64,000 nucleotides of DNA from UBA8522 sp035528895 (lineage in GTDB: Bacteria; Acidobacteriota; Aminicenantia; Aminicenantales; UBA8522), in the NCBI GenBank assembly GCA_035528895.1, contig DATKXS010000038.1:1-64000 (forward strand). Direction: 5' to 3'. The notes beneath the pieces are model-generated. The model was not told the origin of the DNA. It did not search any database and worked only from the letters and a program-made list of their open reading frames with translations. How positions within the stretch are numbered: the stretch's first letter is position 1; every line of letters begins with the position of its first letter. Both the position numbers and the translations under genes were made by a program. Shown piece by piece: positions 51,142 through 60,679 of the stretch.

Positions 51142-52668
51142 CTATCTCAACTCGCCGACGGCTTTTTCCACGGCCTCGAGGACCTCTCCCCTCTCGACGA
51201 CTTCCTTGAGCGTGTTGATGTCGTTATAGAGCGGCCGGTCTTCCTCGAGATGGGCGACATATTTCCGGATGACTTCATGAGCGGCTTGGACACCCCGGCT
51301 CGGCTTGAGCGGCGCCCGGAAATCGACGGCCTGGGCGCCGGCCATCATCTCGATGGCCAGGACCGCCTGGGCGTTGTCGATGATCTGCCTGGTCTTGAGC
51401 GCCGAGGTCCAGCCCATGCTGACAAAATCTTCCTGGTCGGCGGCGGCCGGTATGGAGCCGGTCGCGGCCGGGTGGGAGAGGATGCGGTTTTCGCAGACGA
51501 GCGCCCCGGCCGTGTACTGGGAGAGCATCATCCCCGAGAACATTCCCGCCCCTTTGGTCAGGAAGGCGGGCAGTCCGACGCTGAGATGCTGGTTCATCAG
51601 GCGGTTGAGGCGGCGCTCGGAGAGGACGGACACGGTCGTCACGGACGTTCCCAGGAGCTCAAGAGCAAAGGCCTGCGGCGTGCCCTGGAAATTCGCGCCC
51701 GTCAGGACGAGCTGTTCATCGGGGAAAAAGACGGGATTATCGGCGGCGTTGTTGAGTTCGATCTCGAGCATATAGCGGGCCCATTTGAGGGCATCCCTGG
51801 CAGCTCCGGTGACCTGGGGAGTGCTCCGCAGGCTGTAAGCGTCCTGGACCTTTTTCTTGCCGAGTTCGGCCAGAAGCCCGCTTCCCTCGGTGATCTTCCT
51901 GATATTTTCCGCTGCTTCGAGGGCGCCGGGATAGCCCCTCACCTTGTGTAGCCGCTCGTCGTAGGCCTTCATGTTGGCGTTCAGGACTTCGAGGGTCATG
52001 GCCGCGGCGATCTCGGAGTTCTTGAGCCAGCGGTGGACATCGTGGACTTCGAGCGCCCCCAGCCCGGTGATGAAATTCGAGCCGTTGATCATGGCCAGGC
52101 CGTCCCGGGCCGCGAGGACGACCGGTTTGATGCCGGCCCGTTTCAGCGCTTCGGCCGCGGCTAGCCGCTCACCCTGATAGAACGACTCCCCTTCTCCCAT
52201 AGCGCCGAGAGCGATCTGGGACATCGGGGAGAGGTCGCCGCAGGCGCCGACCGAGCCTTTTTCACAGACGACCGGGGTTACCCCGCGGTTGAGCATCTCC
52301 TTCATCGTCTCTGTCACCACCAGCCGCAAGCCCGAATGACCGTGACAATGGCAGGAGATACGGCTCAACATAGCCGCCCGGACGATCTCGGCCGGCAGAG
52401 CCTTCCCGTAGCCGGCGGCGTGGCTGTAGATGATATATCTTTGGTATTGTTCCACCTGCTCCGGGGTCAGGACGACTTCAGAGAGCTCGCCGATTCCGGT
52501 ATTGACCCCGTACATGATCTCGCCTTTCTGGATTTTGTCCTCGAGCAGGGCCCGGCATTTGTCGATCCTTTTCCTGGCTTCGGGATGAAGCTCGACCGGC
52601 TCGTTCTCCCGGGCGACTTTGACCACCTGTCCGATAGTCAGGCTATGTCCGTCAACAATGATGGCCAT
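51142..52668 (-). CDS. hutH: Histidine/aromatic amino-acid ammonia-lyase with Cys in the MIO triad
   Basis: 508 residues, the length of HutH. It would deaminate L-histidine to urocanate, or another aromatic amino acid. The MIO prosthetic group normally forms from A142-S143-G144; here the triad reads A142-C143-G144 in GSVGACGDLSPMSQ, confirmed at the codon level (TGC). A mutant HAL with this change was reported active, so the enzyme may still form MIO. Other family segments are YGVNTGIGEL and TGANFQGTPQAFAL. No other hut genes adjoin it, so histidine may not be the substrate. It is a single gene with a promoter-side gap of 160 bases. Confidence 0.85.
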   Translation of the reverse strand: MAIIVDGHSLTIGQVVKVARENEPVELHPEARKRIDKCRALLEDKIQKGEIMYGVNTGIGELSEVVLTPEQVEQYQRYIIYSHAAGYGKALPAEIVRAAMLSRISCHCHGHSGLRLVVTETMKEMLNRGVTPVVCEKGSVGACGDLSPMSQIALGAMGEGESFYQGERLAAAEALKRAGIKPVVLAARDGLAMINGSNFITGLGALEVHDVHRWLKNSEIAAAMTLEVLNANMKAYDERLHKVRGYPGALEAAENIRKITEGSGLLAELGKKKVQDAYSLRSTPQVTGAARDALKWARYMLEIELNNAADNPVFFPDEQLVLTGANFQGTPQAFALELLGTSVTTVSVLSERRLNRLMNQHLSVGLPAFLTKGAGMFSGMMLSQYTAGALVCENRILSHPAATGSIPAAADQEDFVSMGWTSALKTRQIIDNAQAVLAIEMMAGAQAVDFRAPLKPSRGVQAAHEVIRKYVAHLEEDRPLYNDINTLKEVVERGEVLEAVEKAVGELR

Positions 52669-52830
52669 TTTCTATTCCTCCTCGGATCTGAATGAAGGGG
52701 GCATTATAAGCCTTGTCCGGGTAAAAATAAAGGGAACGCTCCCTCCTTGGCGCCACCATAGCATCAACGCCATTGCGCTTTTCCATCTTTCCCAATAAGA
52801 TACCTTGTTGAACGACACGGAGGAGATGCG

Positions 52831-53556
52831 ATGATCGAGCTCGACCACGTTTCAAAAAGCTACAACAAAGGCGCCGTCCGGGCGGTCGACGACCTGTCGC
52901 TGACTGTCCCTCCGGGGGAGATCTTCGGCTTTCTCGGGCCCAACGGGGCCGGCAAGACGACGACGATCAAGATGATCGTCGGCATCCTCGAGCCCGATGC
53001 CGGGACGATCCGAATCAACGGCCTGGACAGCCGTGCCGAGGCCCTCCGCTGCAAGGCCATGACCGCCTACGTCCCCGACGAGCCGGAAATCTACACGCGT
53101 CTCAAGGGCATCGAATTCCTGAATTTCATCGGCGATGTCTACGGTGTCGCCGGCCCGGAGCGCCGGCAGCGGATCGAACACTGGCTCGAGGCCTTCGAAC
53201 TTGCCCGGGCGGTGGCCGATCCGATCCAGACCTACTCCCACGGCATGCGCCAGAAAATCATTTTAACGGCCGCGCTTATGGTCAAGCCCCGGGTGTTCAT
53301 TCTCGACGAGCCGATGGTCGGCCTCGACCCCCGCTCCTCCCACCTCCTCAAGGAAGCCATGCGGGAGCACTGCGAACAAGGCGGGACGCTGTTTTTCTCC
53401 ACCCATATCATGGAGGTCGCCGAACGCCTGTGTGACCGGATCGGGATCATCCACAAAGGGCGTCTGGCGGCCTGGGGGACGATGGCCGAGCTCAGGGACC
53501 AGGCGAAAGACAAGGCCTCGCTGGAGAATATCTTTCTGGGGCTGACTGAATCATGA
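52831..53556 (+). CDS. ABC transporter ATP-binding subunit
   Basis: 241 residues, GGAGGAG before the ATG. Walker A GPNGAGKTTTIK near 37, Q-loop region, signature TYSHGMRQKI in place of LSGGQ (normal for this export subfamily), Walker B VFILDEP and the H-loop STHIMEVAERL. It energises an ABC-2 type exporter encoded by the next gene, whose ATG lies within its stop (53553-53556). The substrate is unknown. Confidence 0.92.
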   Translation: MIELDHVSKSYNKGAVRAVDDLSLTVPPGEIFGFLGPNGAGKTTTIKMIVGILEPDAGTIRINGLDSRAEALRCKAMTAYVPDEPEIYTRLKGIEFLNFIGDVYGVAGPERRQRIEHWLEAFELARAVADPIQTYSHGMRQKIILTAALMVKPRVFILDEPMVGLDPRSSHLLKEAMREHCEQGGTLFFSTHIMEVAERLCDRIGIIHKGRLAAWGTMAELRDQAKDKASLENIFLGLTES

Positions 53557-55241
53557 GTCCGACCACCGCCCTGGTCAAGGCCGCGCTCAATTCCAATTTC
53601 GGCTGGACGATCCTTCGCCACCGTTTTCTCGTCCAGCGGCGTGACCTCTGGCTGATCCCCCTCATCTTGCTCGGCGTGGCCGGAGTCGTGCCGGTCCTGG
53701 TGCTTTATGTCCGCCTGATAGGCGATGCCTTTGACCTCCTCAGATCCATCGGCCAGGAAAAAGCCCTGCTGACACTGGCGGTCTTGGCCGGCCAACTCAT
53801 CATCCTCGTTTTCGGCCTGTTCTATCTCATCGCCACGTTCTATTTCTCCAGAGACCTGGAGTACCTCGTCTCCCTCCCTCTCAAGCCGTTCCAGGTCATG
53901 CTGTCCAAGTTCGCCGTCGTCCTGGTCAACGAGTACCTGACCATCGCCCCGATCATTCTGCCGGTCCTCGTCATCTACGGTTTCAAGAGTAAAGGCGGGT
54001 TGGAATATTGGATATCTCTGCTTCTGGCCTATGTACTTCTCCCGGTCATTCCCTTGGCGGCCTCCGGCCTGGTTGTCGTCGGGATGATGCGCCTGGTCAA
54101 CATCGGCCGCAAGAAGGACCTGCTGATCGTCCTCGGATCGCTGGTGCTCATCGCCGCGGCCCTGTTTCTTCAGTTCGGCCTGAGTCGAGCGGCCGGAGCC
54201 CAGGACGTGGACAGCGAGAAGATCATTGCCCTCATCGCCTCCCCGGACGGGCTGGTCCAGTCGATCGGCCGCCGCTTTCCGCCGTCCATCTGGGCGACGC
54301 GCTTTCTTCATGACGGTCTGATGACCGGCTCAGGGTTGTCCGGCTTGGCCCTGTTTGCGAGTTTGTCAGTCCTTCTTTTCGGGGGTCTCATGGCCGGCGC
54401 CCAACGCCTCTTCTACAGGGGCTTGGTCGGCTTGAGCGAGCGCAGCGGCGGTTCTACCCGGAGGTCAAAAGCAAGGACGGCGCTCAAAGTCTCTTCCGGC
54501 CGCCATCCTGTTCGGGCGATCTTCCTGCGAGAGTTGCGCTTGATGAACCGGACGCCGATCTTCCTGCTCAACGGCGTCCTGGGTGTTCTCATGATTCCGA
54601 TCGTCTTTGCCCTGACCCTGAGCTCGAGCCGGTCAACAAGCGACAGCGCCGCGATCCTTCGCCTCATGACGACGGCCAAGCCGGTGACAACAGTCCTGGT
54701 GACAACCATGTTCGTGATCGTCTGTGCCACGGTGAGCGGAGTCGCCTCATCCTCCTTCTCCAGGGAAGGACGGCAATTCTGGATATCCAAGATCATCCCG
54801 GTCGATTACCGTCAGCAGGTCCTGGCCAAGTTCATCCACTGCTGGAACGTAGCCCTGCTGGGAATCGCCAGCGCAACGGCGGTCCTGATCTTTCGTTTTC
54901 AACTCCCGGCGGGTCAATGGCTGCCCGCTCTTGCCCTCGCCCTGCCCGTCACGGCATTCCTGACCGTCCTGAACCTGGCGATCGACCTTGCCCGCCCGCT
55001 GCTCGATTGGATCAGCCCTCAGAAAGCGATGAAACAGAATCTCAATGTTCTTATCGCTATGCTTCTCGACGTGGGGTTCCTCTTTCTGTTCGGTCTGCTG
55101 TTCCTCGCCTTGGACAAGGCTGGACTCGGATTAGCCGGGGTGCTGATCATTCTGTTCGGACTCATCTTGGGCTTGGCCTGGCTCGCCTTCTTCCTCATCC
55201 GGCGCCTCTCCCTCCGCCGCTACCCGGCCATCGAAGTCTGA
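53553..55241 (+). CDS. ABC-2-type exporter permease subunit
   Basis: 562 residues with about 12 hydrophobic segments in two halves separated by a cytoplasmic loop (about 290-330, basic). The first helix follows LWLIPLILLGVAGVVPVLVLYV; others include PVIPLAASGLVVVGMM. It resembles putative ABC exporters of bacilli and acidobacteria. Together with the ATPase it would form a homodimeric or single-permease exporter for an unknown substrate. Four-base overlap with the upstream gene shows tight coupling. Confidence 0.86.
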   Translation: MSPTTALVKAALNSNFGWTILRHRFLVQRRDLWLIPLILLGVAGVVPVLVLYVRLIGDAFDLLRSIGQEKALLTLAVLAGQLIILVFGLFYLIATFYFSRDLEYLVSLPLKPFQVMLSKFAVVLVNEYLTIAPIILPVLVIYGFKSKGGLEYWISLLLAYVLLPVIPLAASGLVVVGMMRLVNIGRKKDLLIVLGSLVLIAAALFLQFGLSRAAGAQDVDSEKIIALIASPDGLVQSIGRRFPPSIWATRFLHDGLMTGSGLSGLALFASLSVLLFGGLMAGAQRLFYRGLVGLSERSGGSTRRSKARTALKVSSGRHPVRAIFLRELRLMNRTPIFLLNGVLGVLMIPIVFALTLSSSRSTSDSAAILRLMTTAKPVTTVLVTTMFVIVCATVSGVASSSFSREGRQFWISKIIPVDYRQQVLAKFIHCWNVALLGIASATAVLIFRFQLPAGQWLPALALALPVTAFLTVLNLAIDLARPLLDWISPQKAMKQNLNVLIAMLLDVGFLFLFGLLFLALDKAGLGLAGVLIILFGLILGLAWLAFFLIRRLSLRRYPAIEV

Positions 55242-55395
55242 AGTCGGTGACCGTCCAGGAAAACTTTATCGGCGATATGACGTATTCTTCTATATCATTT
55301 CTTCCAAGAGAGTGATGCGATCACCCTGGAGTGCGGTTGAAATGGCCAAGTGATTGTTGTAAAATGAAATTATAATTAGCTTGGAGGTAGGAAAT

Positions 55396-56217
55396 ATGAA
55401 AAAAATGAGATCTTTTGTCGGACTTATCCAAATTTTTGCCCTGTTGATCCTGGTACCGGCACTTCTTTCTGCCGGGGAGATCGTCCCGAGCAAATGGGCG
55501 GCCCCGCCTCCCAGTATCGATGGTCAGATAGAGGAATGGCAGGGCGACACAATGACCTCCCAGAAAAACGTGGGTGTTGAGTATGCCCTGCGCAACGACG
55601 GAAGCAACCTCTATGTTCTCTTCATTTTCAAAGATCCCAAGTATCTGAGCTCCCTCGAGATGACTGGGATGACGTTGTATGCCAGCACCTCCGGCAAGAA
55701 AGACAAAGACTACGCTGTGAAATTCGTTAAGAAAACGGTCAGCGGAGAGCAGCTCATCGCCTACATGGAAAAACAGGGACAGGCGCTATCGGAGGAAAGA
55801 AAACAAGAGATCATCGACAAGCCGCAATTCGTCGTTTTTGAGGCGACCGCCGTCAACAAGAAGGGTGAGGAGATCTTCCCCTCCGGCCCGGTCCCGGATG
55901 TCGACCTTCCCGGCTTCAGGAATGGGAGACAGCAGGATCAGATCATCTATGAATTCCGGATCCCCCTTTGCTCCCGCGATCTTCACCCGGCGGGAATCGG
56001 AGCCGAACCGGGAAAGGACGTCAAACTCGGGTTCGAATGGGGCGGAATGACCCCGGAGATGAAAGAGGCGATGAGAGGCCGGGGCGGCGCCGGGACCGGA
56101 ACAGATATGGCCGCAGAAAGAGCAACCGGAAGCTACACCGGCCAGGTCCCCGATGTTACAAGGGGCCCGAAGAAATACTCATTCTGGGTGGACGTGAAAC
56201 TGGCCTCCGCGCAATAA
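55396..56217 (+). CDS. Secreted protein with CBM9-like (carbohydrate-binding) domain
   Basis: 273 residues from ATG 55396, preceded by GGAGGTAGG, with a signal peptide (FVGLIQIFALLILVPALLSAG). Residues about 35-120 (APPPSIDGQIEEWQGD, followed by LRNDGSNLYVLFIFKDP) form a CBM9-like/DOMON-like beta-sandwich, found alone or attached to carbohydrate-active or cytochrome proteins. The remainder is Gly/Arg-rich and unassigned. A TATAAT at 55371-55376 is a plausible -10. Not overlapping the exporter genes, so a shared role is not implied. Confidence 0.75.
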   Translation: MKKMRSFVGLIQIFALLILVPALLSAGEIVPSKWAAPPPSIDGQIEEWQGDTMTSQKNVGVEYALRNDGSNLYVLFIFKDPKYLSSLEMTGMTLYASTSGKKDKDYAVKFVKKTVSGEQLIAYMEKQGQALSEERKQEIIDKPQFVVFEATAVNKKGEEIFPSGPVPDVDLPGFRNGRQQDQIIYEFRIPLCSRDLHPAGIGAEPGKDVKLGFEWGGMTPEMKEAMRGRGGAGTGTDMAAERATGSYTGQVPDVTRGPKKYSFWVDVKLASAQ

Positions 56218-56576
56218 GTTCATTTCACTGCTTACGGCATGACCGTCTGAACTCGAATCCTGGTCTTCATTCAGCCACCAGAGCATAGGAAACCGGGGGC
56301 TGGATTCTTTCTTAAAAATTGCGCTCGAATTCGGATTCGATTGTCTCGGGCGGGGTCCTTTCGTCGAGGAGAAACGTCCCATCCAGAGAAGCCCAGAGCG
56401 GGTTCGGCCGTCGGCGGGCGATTCAGAAGAACCGTTTCCGGGGAAACCTCGAAACCTTCCCGGCGGGCGATCTCGGCCGTGTTCGACCTGCGCCCAATGG
56501 AAAAACGCATGAGAGTCCTTGCCAGAACGGCCGCAAATAATTACAATCATGGTGAAGATGTGAGGAGCAATATCGC
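56218..56576. other. Gene-free interval of 359 bases
   Basis: Short overlapping frames in several registers exist but lack start signals and family motifs. GAGGAG at its right end (56563-56568) is the ribosome-binding site of the next gene. I see no hairpin terminator with a T run, no repeat and no RNA element that I can name. Confidence 0.5.
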
Positions 56577-57695
56577 TTGAACAAGACTAAAGTCGCTCTC
56601 CTGAAGACTTCTCCTTCCACCGTCCTCGACGATATCGGTCGGCTTTTCGAGCTGGCGGGCGGACCTCTGGCTCTCGACAAATCCTGCCCGACCATCCTCA
56701 AGGACAACATCTCCTGGCATTATCCCTTTCCGTCTGCGAACACGACGCCCTGGCAGCTCGAAGGGACGATCCTGGCTCTGAAGAAAAACGGTTTCTCTCC
56801 CCTTTCCTGCGTCCAGAACAAGACCGAGGTCACCAACGCCTACAAGGGTGAAGACCTGAACAACTTCAAGCCCGTCTTCGAAGCCCACGGGATCGAGGTT
56901 CTCTACAATTTCCGGAAAGAGGATATGAGATGGATCGCTTACACTCCTAGGGCCAAGATGCTTGTCCTGGACAAGATCTACAAGAAGGAGATCCGGATCC
57001 CCGAATTCTTTATCGGCAAGAACATGGTCCACCTGCCGACCGTCAAATGTCATATTTATACGACTACGACCGGCGCCATGAAGAACGCTTTCGGCGGGCT
57101 GCTGACTCATAAGCGCCACTGTACCCATACCCACATCCATGAAACCCTGGTCGACCTGCTGGCCATCCAGCGAGAGATTCATTCGGGGCTTTTCTGTATC
57201 ATGGACGGCACGACCGCAGGCAATGGACCGGGGCCCCGGATCATGAAACCCGTCACCAAGAACGTCCTTCTGGCCAGTGCGGACCAGGTGGCCGTGGATG
57301 CCGTCGCCGCCAAGCTCATGGGATTCGAACCGATGGGCATACCCTATATCCGTCTGGCTCACGACGCCGGGCTGGGCGTCGGAAGGCCCGAAGAGATCCA
57401 GGTCGTCGGCGATCCTGACTTGGCAGCGCAGAACTGGGATTTTCGGGTCGGCCGGTCCTTCCACCGCTTGGCCGGATGGCTCACCTGGTTCGGCCCCACC
57501 CGCGTCTTCCAGAAGCTCCTGACCCGGCCGCCGCTTCTCTTCCTCTTGAATCTCTACTCCTTCATCTATCATGATGTTATTCACTGGCCGCTCCGAGAAG
57601 GCCGTGTTTTCAAGAGATGGCTCGCCGCTTCCGAATGGGGGCGGCTTTTCGTGGAGTATCGTGAGAAAGGAGCCCTGAGGGCGTTCCCGAAGTGA
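56577..57695 (+). CDS. DUF362 protein lacking ferredoxin cysteines
   Basis: 372 residues from TTG 56577 (GAGGAG upstream). Belongs to DUF362 by its segments GKNMVHLPTVKCHIYTTTTGAMKN and ADQVAVDAVAAKLMGFEPM, but lacks the CxxCxxC clusters present in the DUF362 protein at 9.4 kb. A hydrophobic segment near the C-terminus (LLFLLNLYSFIYHDV) may touch the membrane. It lies 39 bases upstream of a serine palmitoyltransferase-like gene and is probably co-transcribed. Function unknown. Confidence 0.82.
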   Translation: MNKTKVALLKTSPSTVLDDIGRLFELAGGPLALDKSCPTILKDNISWHYPFPSANTTPWQLEGTILALKKNGFSPLSCVQNKTEVTNAYKGEDLNNFKPVFEAHGIEVLYNFRKEDMRWIAYTPRAKMLVLDKIYKKEIRIPEFFIGKNMVHLPTVKCHIYTTTTGAMKNAFGGLLTHKRHCTHTHIHETLVDLLAIQREIHSGLFCIMDGTTAGNGPGPRIMKPVTKNVLLASADQVAVDAVAAKLMGFEPMGIPYIRLAHDAGLGVGRPEEIQVVGDPDLAAQNWDFRVGRSFHRLAGWLTWFGPTRVFQKLLTRPPLLFLLNLYSFIYHDVIHWPLREGRVFKRWLAASEWGRLFVEYREKGALRAFPK

Positions 57696-57734
57696 AACTT
57701 ATTGAGCCTGGCAGAAAAATGAGAGGAGACAGCC

Positions 57735-58967
57735 ATGGACCTTTTTGAGAAATGCAGGGGTTTCTATGATGATCCCGAGTACGCCCAGAGGTATGGTTAT
57801 CCCACCAATCCCCGGACCGCCCAATCCCTCGGCCTCTATCCCTATTTCATACCCATCGACCAGGCCGAGGGGCCGGAAGCCATCATCAAGGGCAAGCACT
57901 ATATCATGATCGGCTCGAACAACTACCTCGGCTTGACGATTCACCCGAAAGTCAAAGAGGCCGCCATCAAAGCCATCCGCAAATACGGGACGAGCTGCAC
58001 CGGATCCCGATTCCTCAACGGCACCCTCAACATCCACCTGGAGTTAGAAGAGAAGCTGGCGAAATTCGTCGGCCAGGAGGCCGCCCTCGTGAACAGCACC
58101 GGCTTCCAGGTCAACCTCGGCACGATCCCGGCGATCGCCGACCGCGGAGACATCATCATCACCGACAAAGAGGTCCATGCCAGCATCGTCGACGGCGTCC
58201 GCCAGGCCAAGGTCCAGAAGAACGTCCACCCCCGCTATTTTCGCCACAACGATCCGACCGACCTGGAGAGGATCCTGAAGGCCTGCCCCCCCGAGCCGGC
58301 CAAGCTGGTCATCGTCGACGGGGTGTTCAGCATGGGTGGCGATATCGCTGCTCTGCCCGAGATCGCGCCCCTCTGTAAGGCCCACGGAGCGCGGCTCATG
58401 GTTGATGACGCCCACTCGCTGGGTGTGCTTGGGGGAGGGCGGGGGACGGCCCACCATTTTGGTATCCCAGAGGATGTCGACCTCGTCATGGGGACGTTCA
58501 GCAAGTCCCTGGCTTCGGTGGGAGGTTTCATCGCCGGCCCCAAGGAAGCCATCCACTGGATCCAACATTTCTCCAGACCGTTCATCTTTAGTGCCAGCCT
58601 GCCTCCGGCGAACGTGGCTACCGTCCTGGCCTGTCTGGATGTTTTGGAAGAGGAGCCGGAGCGGGTCGAGCGCCTGACCAGGATCGGTGAGAGGATGAGG
58701 ACAGATCTCCAGGCCATGGGATACGATATCGGCCCCACCCAGACGCCGATCATTCCCATCGTCATCGGCGACCAGTTCAACACCATCAGAGCCTGGAAGA
58801 TCCTCTTCGATGCCGGAATTTACACGAACGTCGCTCTTCCCCCGGCGGTCCCGCCCAACTTCGCCCTTCTCCGGACGAGCTACATGGCCACCCATACGGA
58901 CGCCCACTTGGAAAAGATCCTGGAGACCTTCAAACGGGTCAAAGACGAGCTCCACCTCGCCGTTTGA
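57735..58967 (+). CDS. Serine palmitoyltransferase-like alpha-oxoamine synthase
   Basis: 410 residues, ATG 57735 with AGAGGAG upstream. PLP enzyme joining an amino acid to an acyl-CoA. The Schiff-base lysine is K257 in GTFSKSLASVGG, PLP-ring contacts are H148 in EVHASIVDG and D224/H227 in VDDAH. The HAS and FSKSLAS(V/I)GG forms favour serine palmitoyltransferase, as in Bacteroides Spt, over KBL or BioF. It would start sphingolipid synthesis from serine and palmitoyl-CoA. The upstream neighbour encodes DUF362. No ceramide-synthase or ketosphinganine-reductase gene is seen nearby, although several SDR genes are in the window. Confidence 0.85.
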   Translation: MDLFEKCRGFYDDPEYAQRYGYPTNPRTAQSLGLYPYFIPIDQAEGPEAIIKGKHYIMIGSNNYLGLTIHPKVKEAAIKAIRKYGTSCTGSRFLNGTLNIHLELEEKLAKFVGQEAALVNSTGFQVNLGTIPAIADRGDIIITDKEVHASIVDGVRQAKVQKNVHPRYFRHNDPTDLERILKACPPEPAKLVIVDGVFSMGGDIAALPEIAPLCKAHGARLMVDDAHSLGVLGGGRGTAHHFGIPEDVDLVMGTFSKSLASVGGFIAGPKEAIHWIQHFSRPFIFSASLPPANVATVLACLDVLEEEPERVERLTRIGERMRTDLQAMGYDIGPTQTPIIPIVIGDQFNTIRAWKILFDAGIYTNVALPPAVPPNFALLRTSYMATHTDAHLEKILETFKRVKDELHLAV

Positions 58968-59044
58968 TCATAAGCCAGTCAATAAGCCCTTCTGCTAAGC
59001 CCAAGAAGGGATCGTATCGGAAATAATCTGAACGAGGGCCGACG

Positions 59045-60613
59045 CTACCAGCGGTCTGTCCGGAAGGGAGAAGCCGGAAGCCCTCGCCTGTTCGCCAGGT
59101 TGGGAACGGCCGACTGGTGCCAGCCGAACCGGACTGCCTTTGGAGCGGCGACTCTAGGGCTGCTGACAACGACCGTCTCTCCGTCGATCTCAGCCACGGC
59201 CTTATGGAAAAGGTGGTCATCGGCGGCAATCTCGAACCACCTCAGGGGCTGCCTGTCGTTGGAGATCAGCCCGCCGGCCGCATGGTCAAAGGCGATCCTG
59301 ACCCGGTCCCCCTCAATGGACATTGACTTGAAGAGCGGCCCGGATGGGCAGAGGTTCGACTCCCCATAAATTCCAGCCCGCGCCCAGAGGGCCAGCCGGA
59401 CTCCCACGTCTTTCTTGTTCCGGGGGTGGATGTCGTTGAGGTCGGTGATATCGGTCGTCACGGCCATCCCGGTGGCGGGAAGGCGAAGGATACGCGTCTG
59501 GGCTTCCCAAATCAGCGGCAAACGGAGGAAGTCAGGGACATCCCCCCCCGGGTCTTCCCTATCATAAGCATAGTTGTAGGGCGCAAGCTGGACGTAGTAA
59601 AAAGGAAAATCACCGAGATTCCAGACCTCCCGCCATCCCCGGATCAAGGCTTCCATCTTATGTTCGTAGGCCAGGCCGTCATTCCGGTTGCTTTCACCCT
59701 GGTACCAGATCGCCCCGCGAATGGCGAAACTGATGAGCGGATGGATCATCCCGTTGTAAAGGGTCGTGGGCGCCTGGGGATCATCGAGCGGATGCAAGGG
59801 GAATTCCGGTTTCATGGGTAGCTCGGTTTTTTCGGCAACGGCTTCCCGGCTCTCGCGAACCCAAGTTTCCCAGGAAGGAAGGGCTTCCGCCAGGCGGTTC
59901 CAATAGTCCCCGACCAGGCGCTCGAGCTCACCCAATATAGTCATGGTCTCCAGGAGGGCCGCAAACCCGGCCGGCGGAGTCCACGGCTCGATGGCCGTGC
60001 CTCCCCAGGCCGCTTCTATCAGGCCGATGGGTATCCCTAGTTTTTGATGGAGCTCCAGGCCGAAATAATAGCCGACGGCCGAAAAGGGAGCGGCGGTCTC
60101 GGGCGTACAGAGCGCCCATTTCGCGTCGACATCCTCTTGGGGTCTGTCGGCCGTCCGTCTGGGAACGAGGAAGAGACGAATCCCCGGGTGATCGGCCCGT
60201 AGGATCTCCGGAGTCGGGCTGGCGGTCAGCGACAGCGGCCACTCCATGTTGGACTGCCCCGAACATACCCAGACTTCGCCGACCAGGATGTCCTGGACAG
60301 CGATCTGGGGGCCTCTTTCGCCCTGCACGACCATCTCCAGAGGGCCGCCTCCGGCCTGGAGCGGTGGAAAGACCACCCGCCACCGACCATCATCACGAGC
60401 TCGGGCGCTCATTTCCTGACCGGACAGCCGGACAGTAACCTTCTCCCCCGGTTCCGCCCATCCCCAGACCGGAACGGGCTTGTCCTGCTGCAGGACCATA
60501 TGATCGCCGATAACGCCCGGAAGCCGGATATCAGCCCGGAGGGCTTGAGGGAAAACCATCCAGCAGAAGACAATAAAAACAGAATGGAGAGCTTTTAGTT
60601 TTTTTATGGCCAC
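59045..60613 (-). CDS. Exported sialate O-acetylesterase-like enzyme
   Basis: 522 residues, GTG 60613 with AGGAGGAG upstream and a signal peptide (LHSVFIVFCWMVFPQALRA). SGNH-hydrolase esterase of the sialate O-acetylesterase group. The nucleophile serine is in CSGQSNMEWPL near residue 120, and IWYQGESN near residue 290 is a conserved substrate segment. It would remove acetyl groups from sialic acids or xylan-like glycans. Together with the sulfatase and hexosaminidase elsewhere in the window it suggests mucin- or glycosaminoglycan-type glycan use. Confidence 0.86.
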   Translation of the reverse strand: MAIKKLKALHSVFIVFCWMVFPQALRADIRLPGVIGDHMVLQQDKPVPVWGWAEPGEKVTVRLSGQEMSARARDDGRWRVVFPPLQAGGGPLEMVVQGERGPQIAVQDILVGEVWVCSGQSNMEWPLSLTASPTPEILRADHPGIRLFLVPRRTADRPQEDVDAKWALCTPETAAPFSAVGYYFGLELHQKLGIPIGLIEAAWGGTAIEPWTPPAGFAALLETMTILGELERLVGDYWNRLAEALPSWETWVRESREAVAEKTELPMKPEFPLHPLDDPQAPTTLYNGMIHPLISFAIRGAIWYQGESNRNDGLAYEHKMEALIRGWREVWNLGDFPFYYVQLAPYNYAYDREDPGGDVPDFLRLPLIWEAQTRILRLPATGMAVTTDITDLNDIHPRNKKDVGVRLALWARAGIYGESNLCPSGPLFKSMSIEGDRVRIAFDHAAGGLISNDRQPLRWFEIAADDHLFHKAVAEIDGETVVVSSPRVAAPKAVRFGWHQSAVPNLANRRGLPASPFRTDRW

Positions 60614-60679
60614 TCACTCCTCCTTACCGATGTCGAACTCCGCCCGCGGATCTTAGACATAGGCAAAGGGACAGGCTTT

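Noticed and set aside
53220..53250. ABC signature TYSHGM instead of LSGGQ
   Set aside because: Common in ABC-2 export ATPases, so not a sign of novelty.
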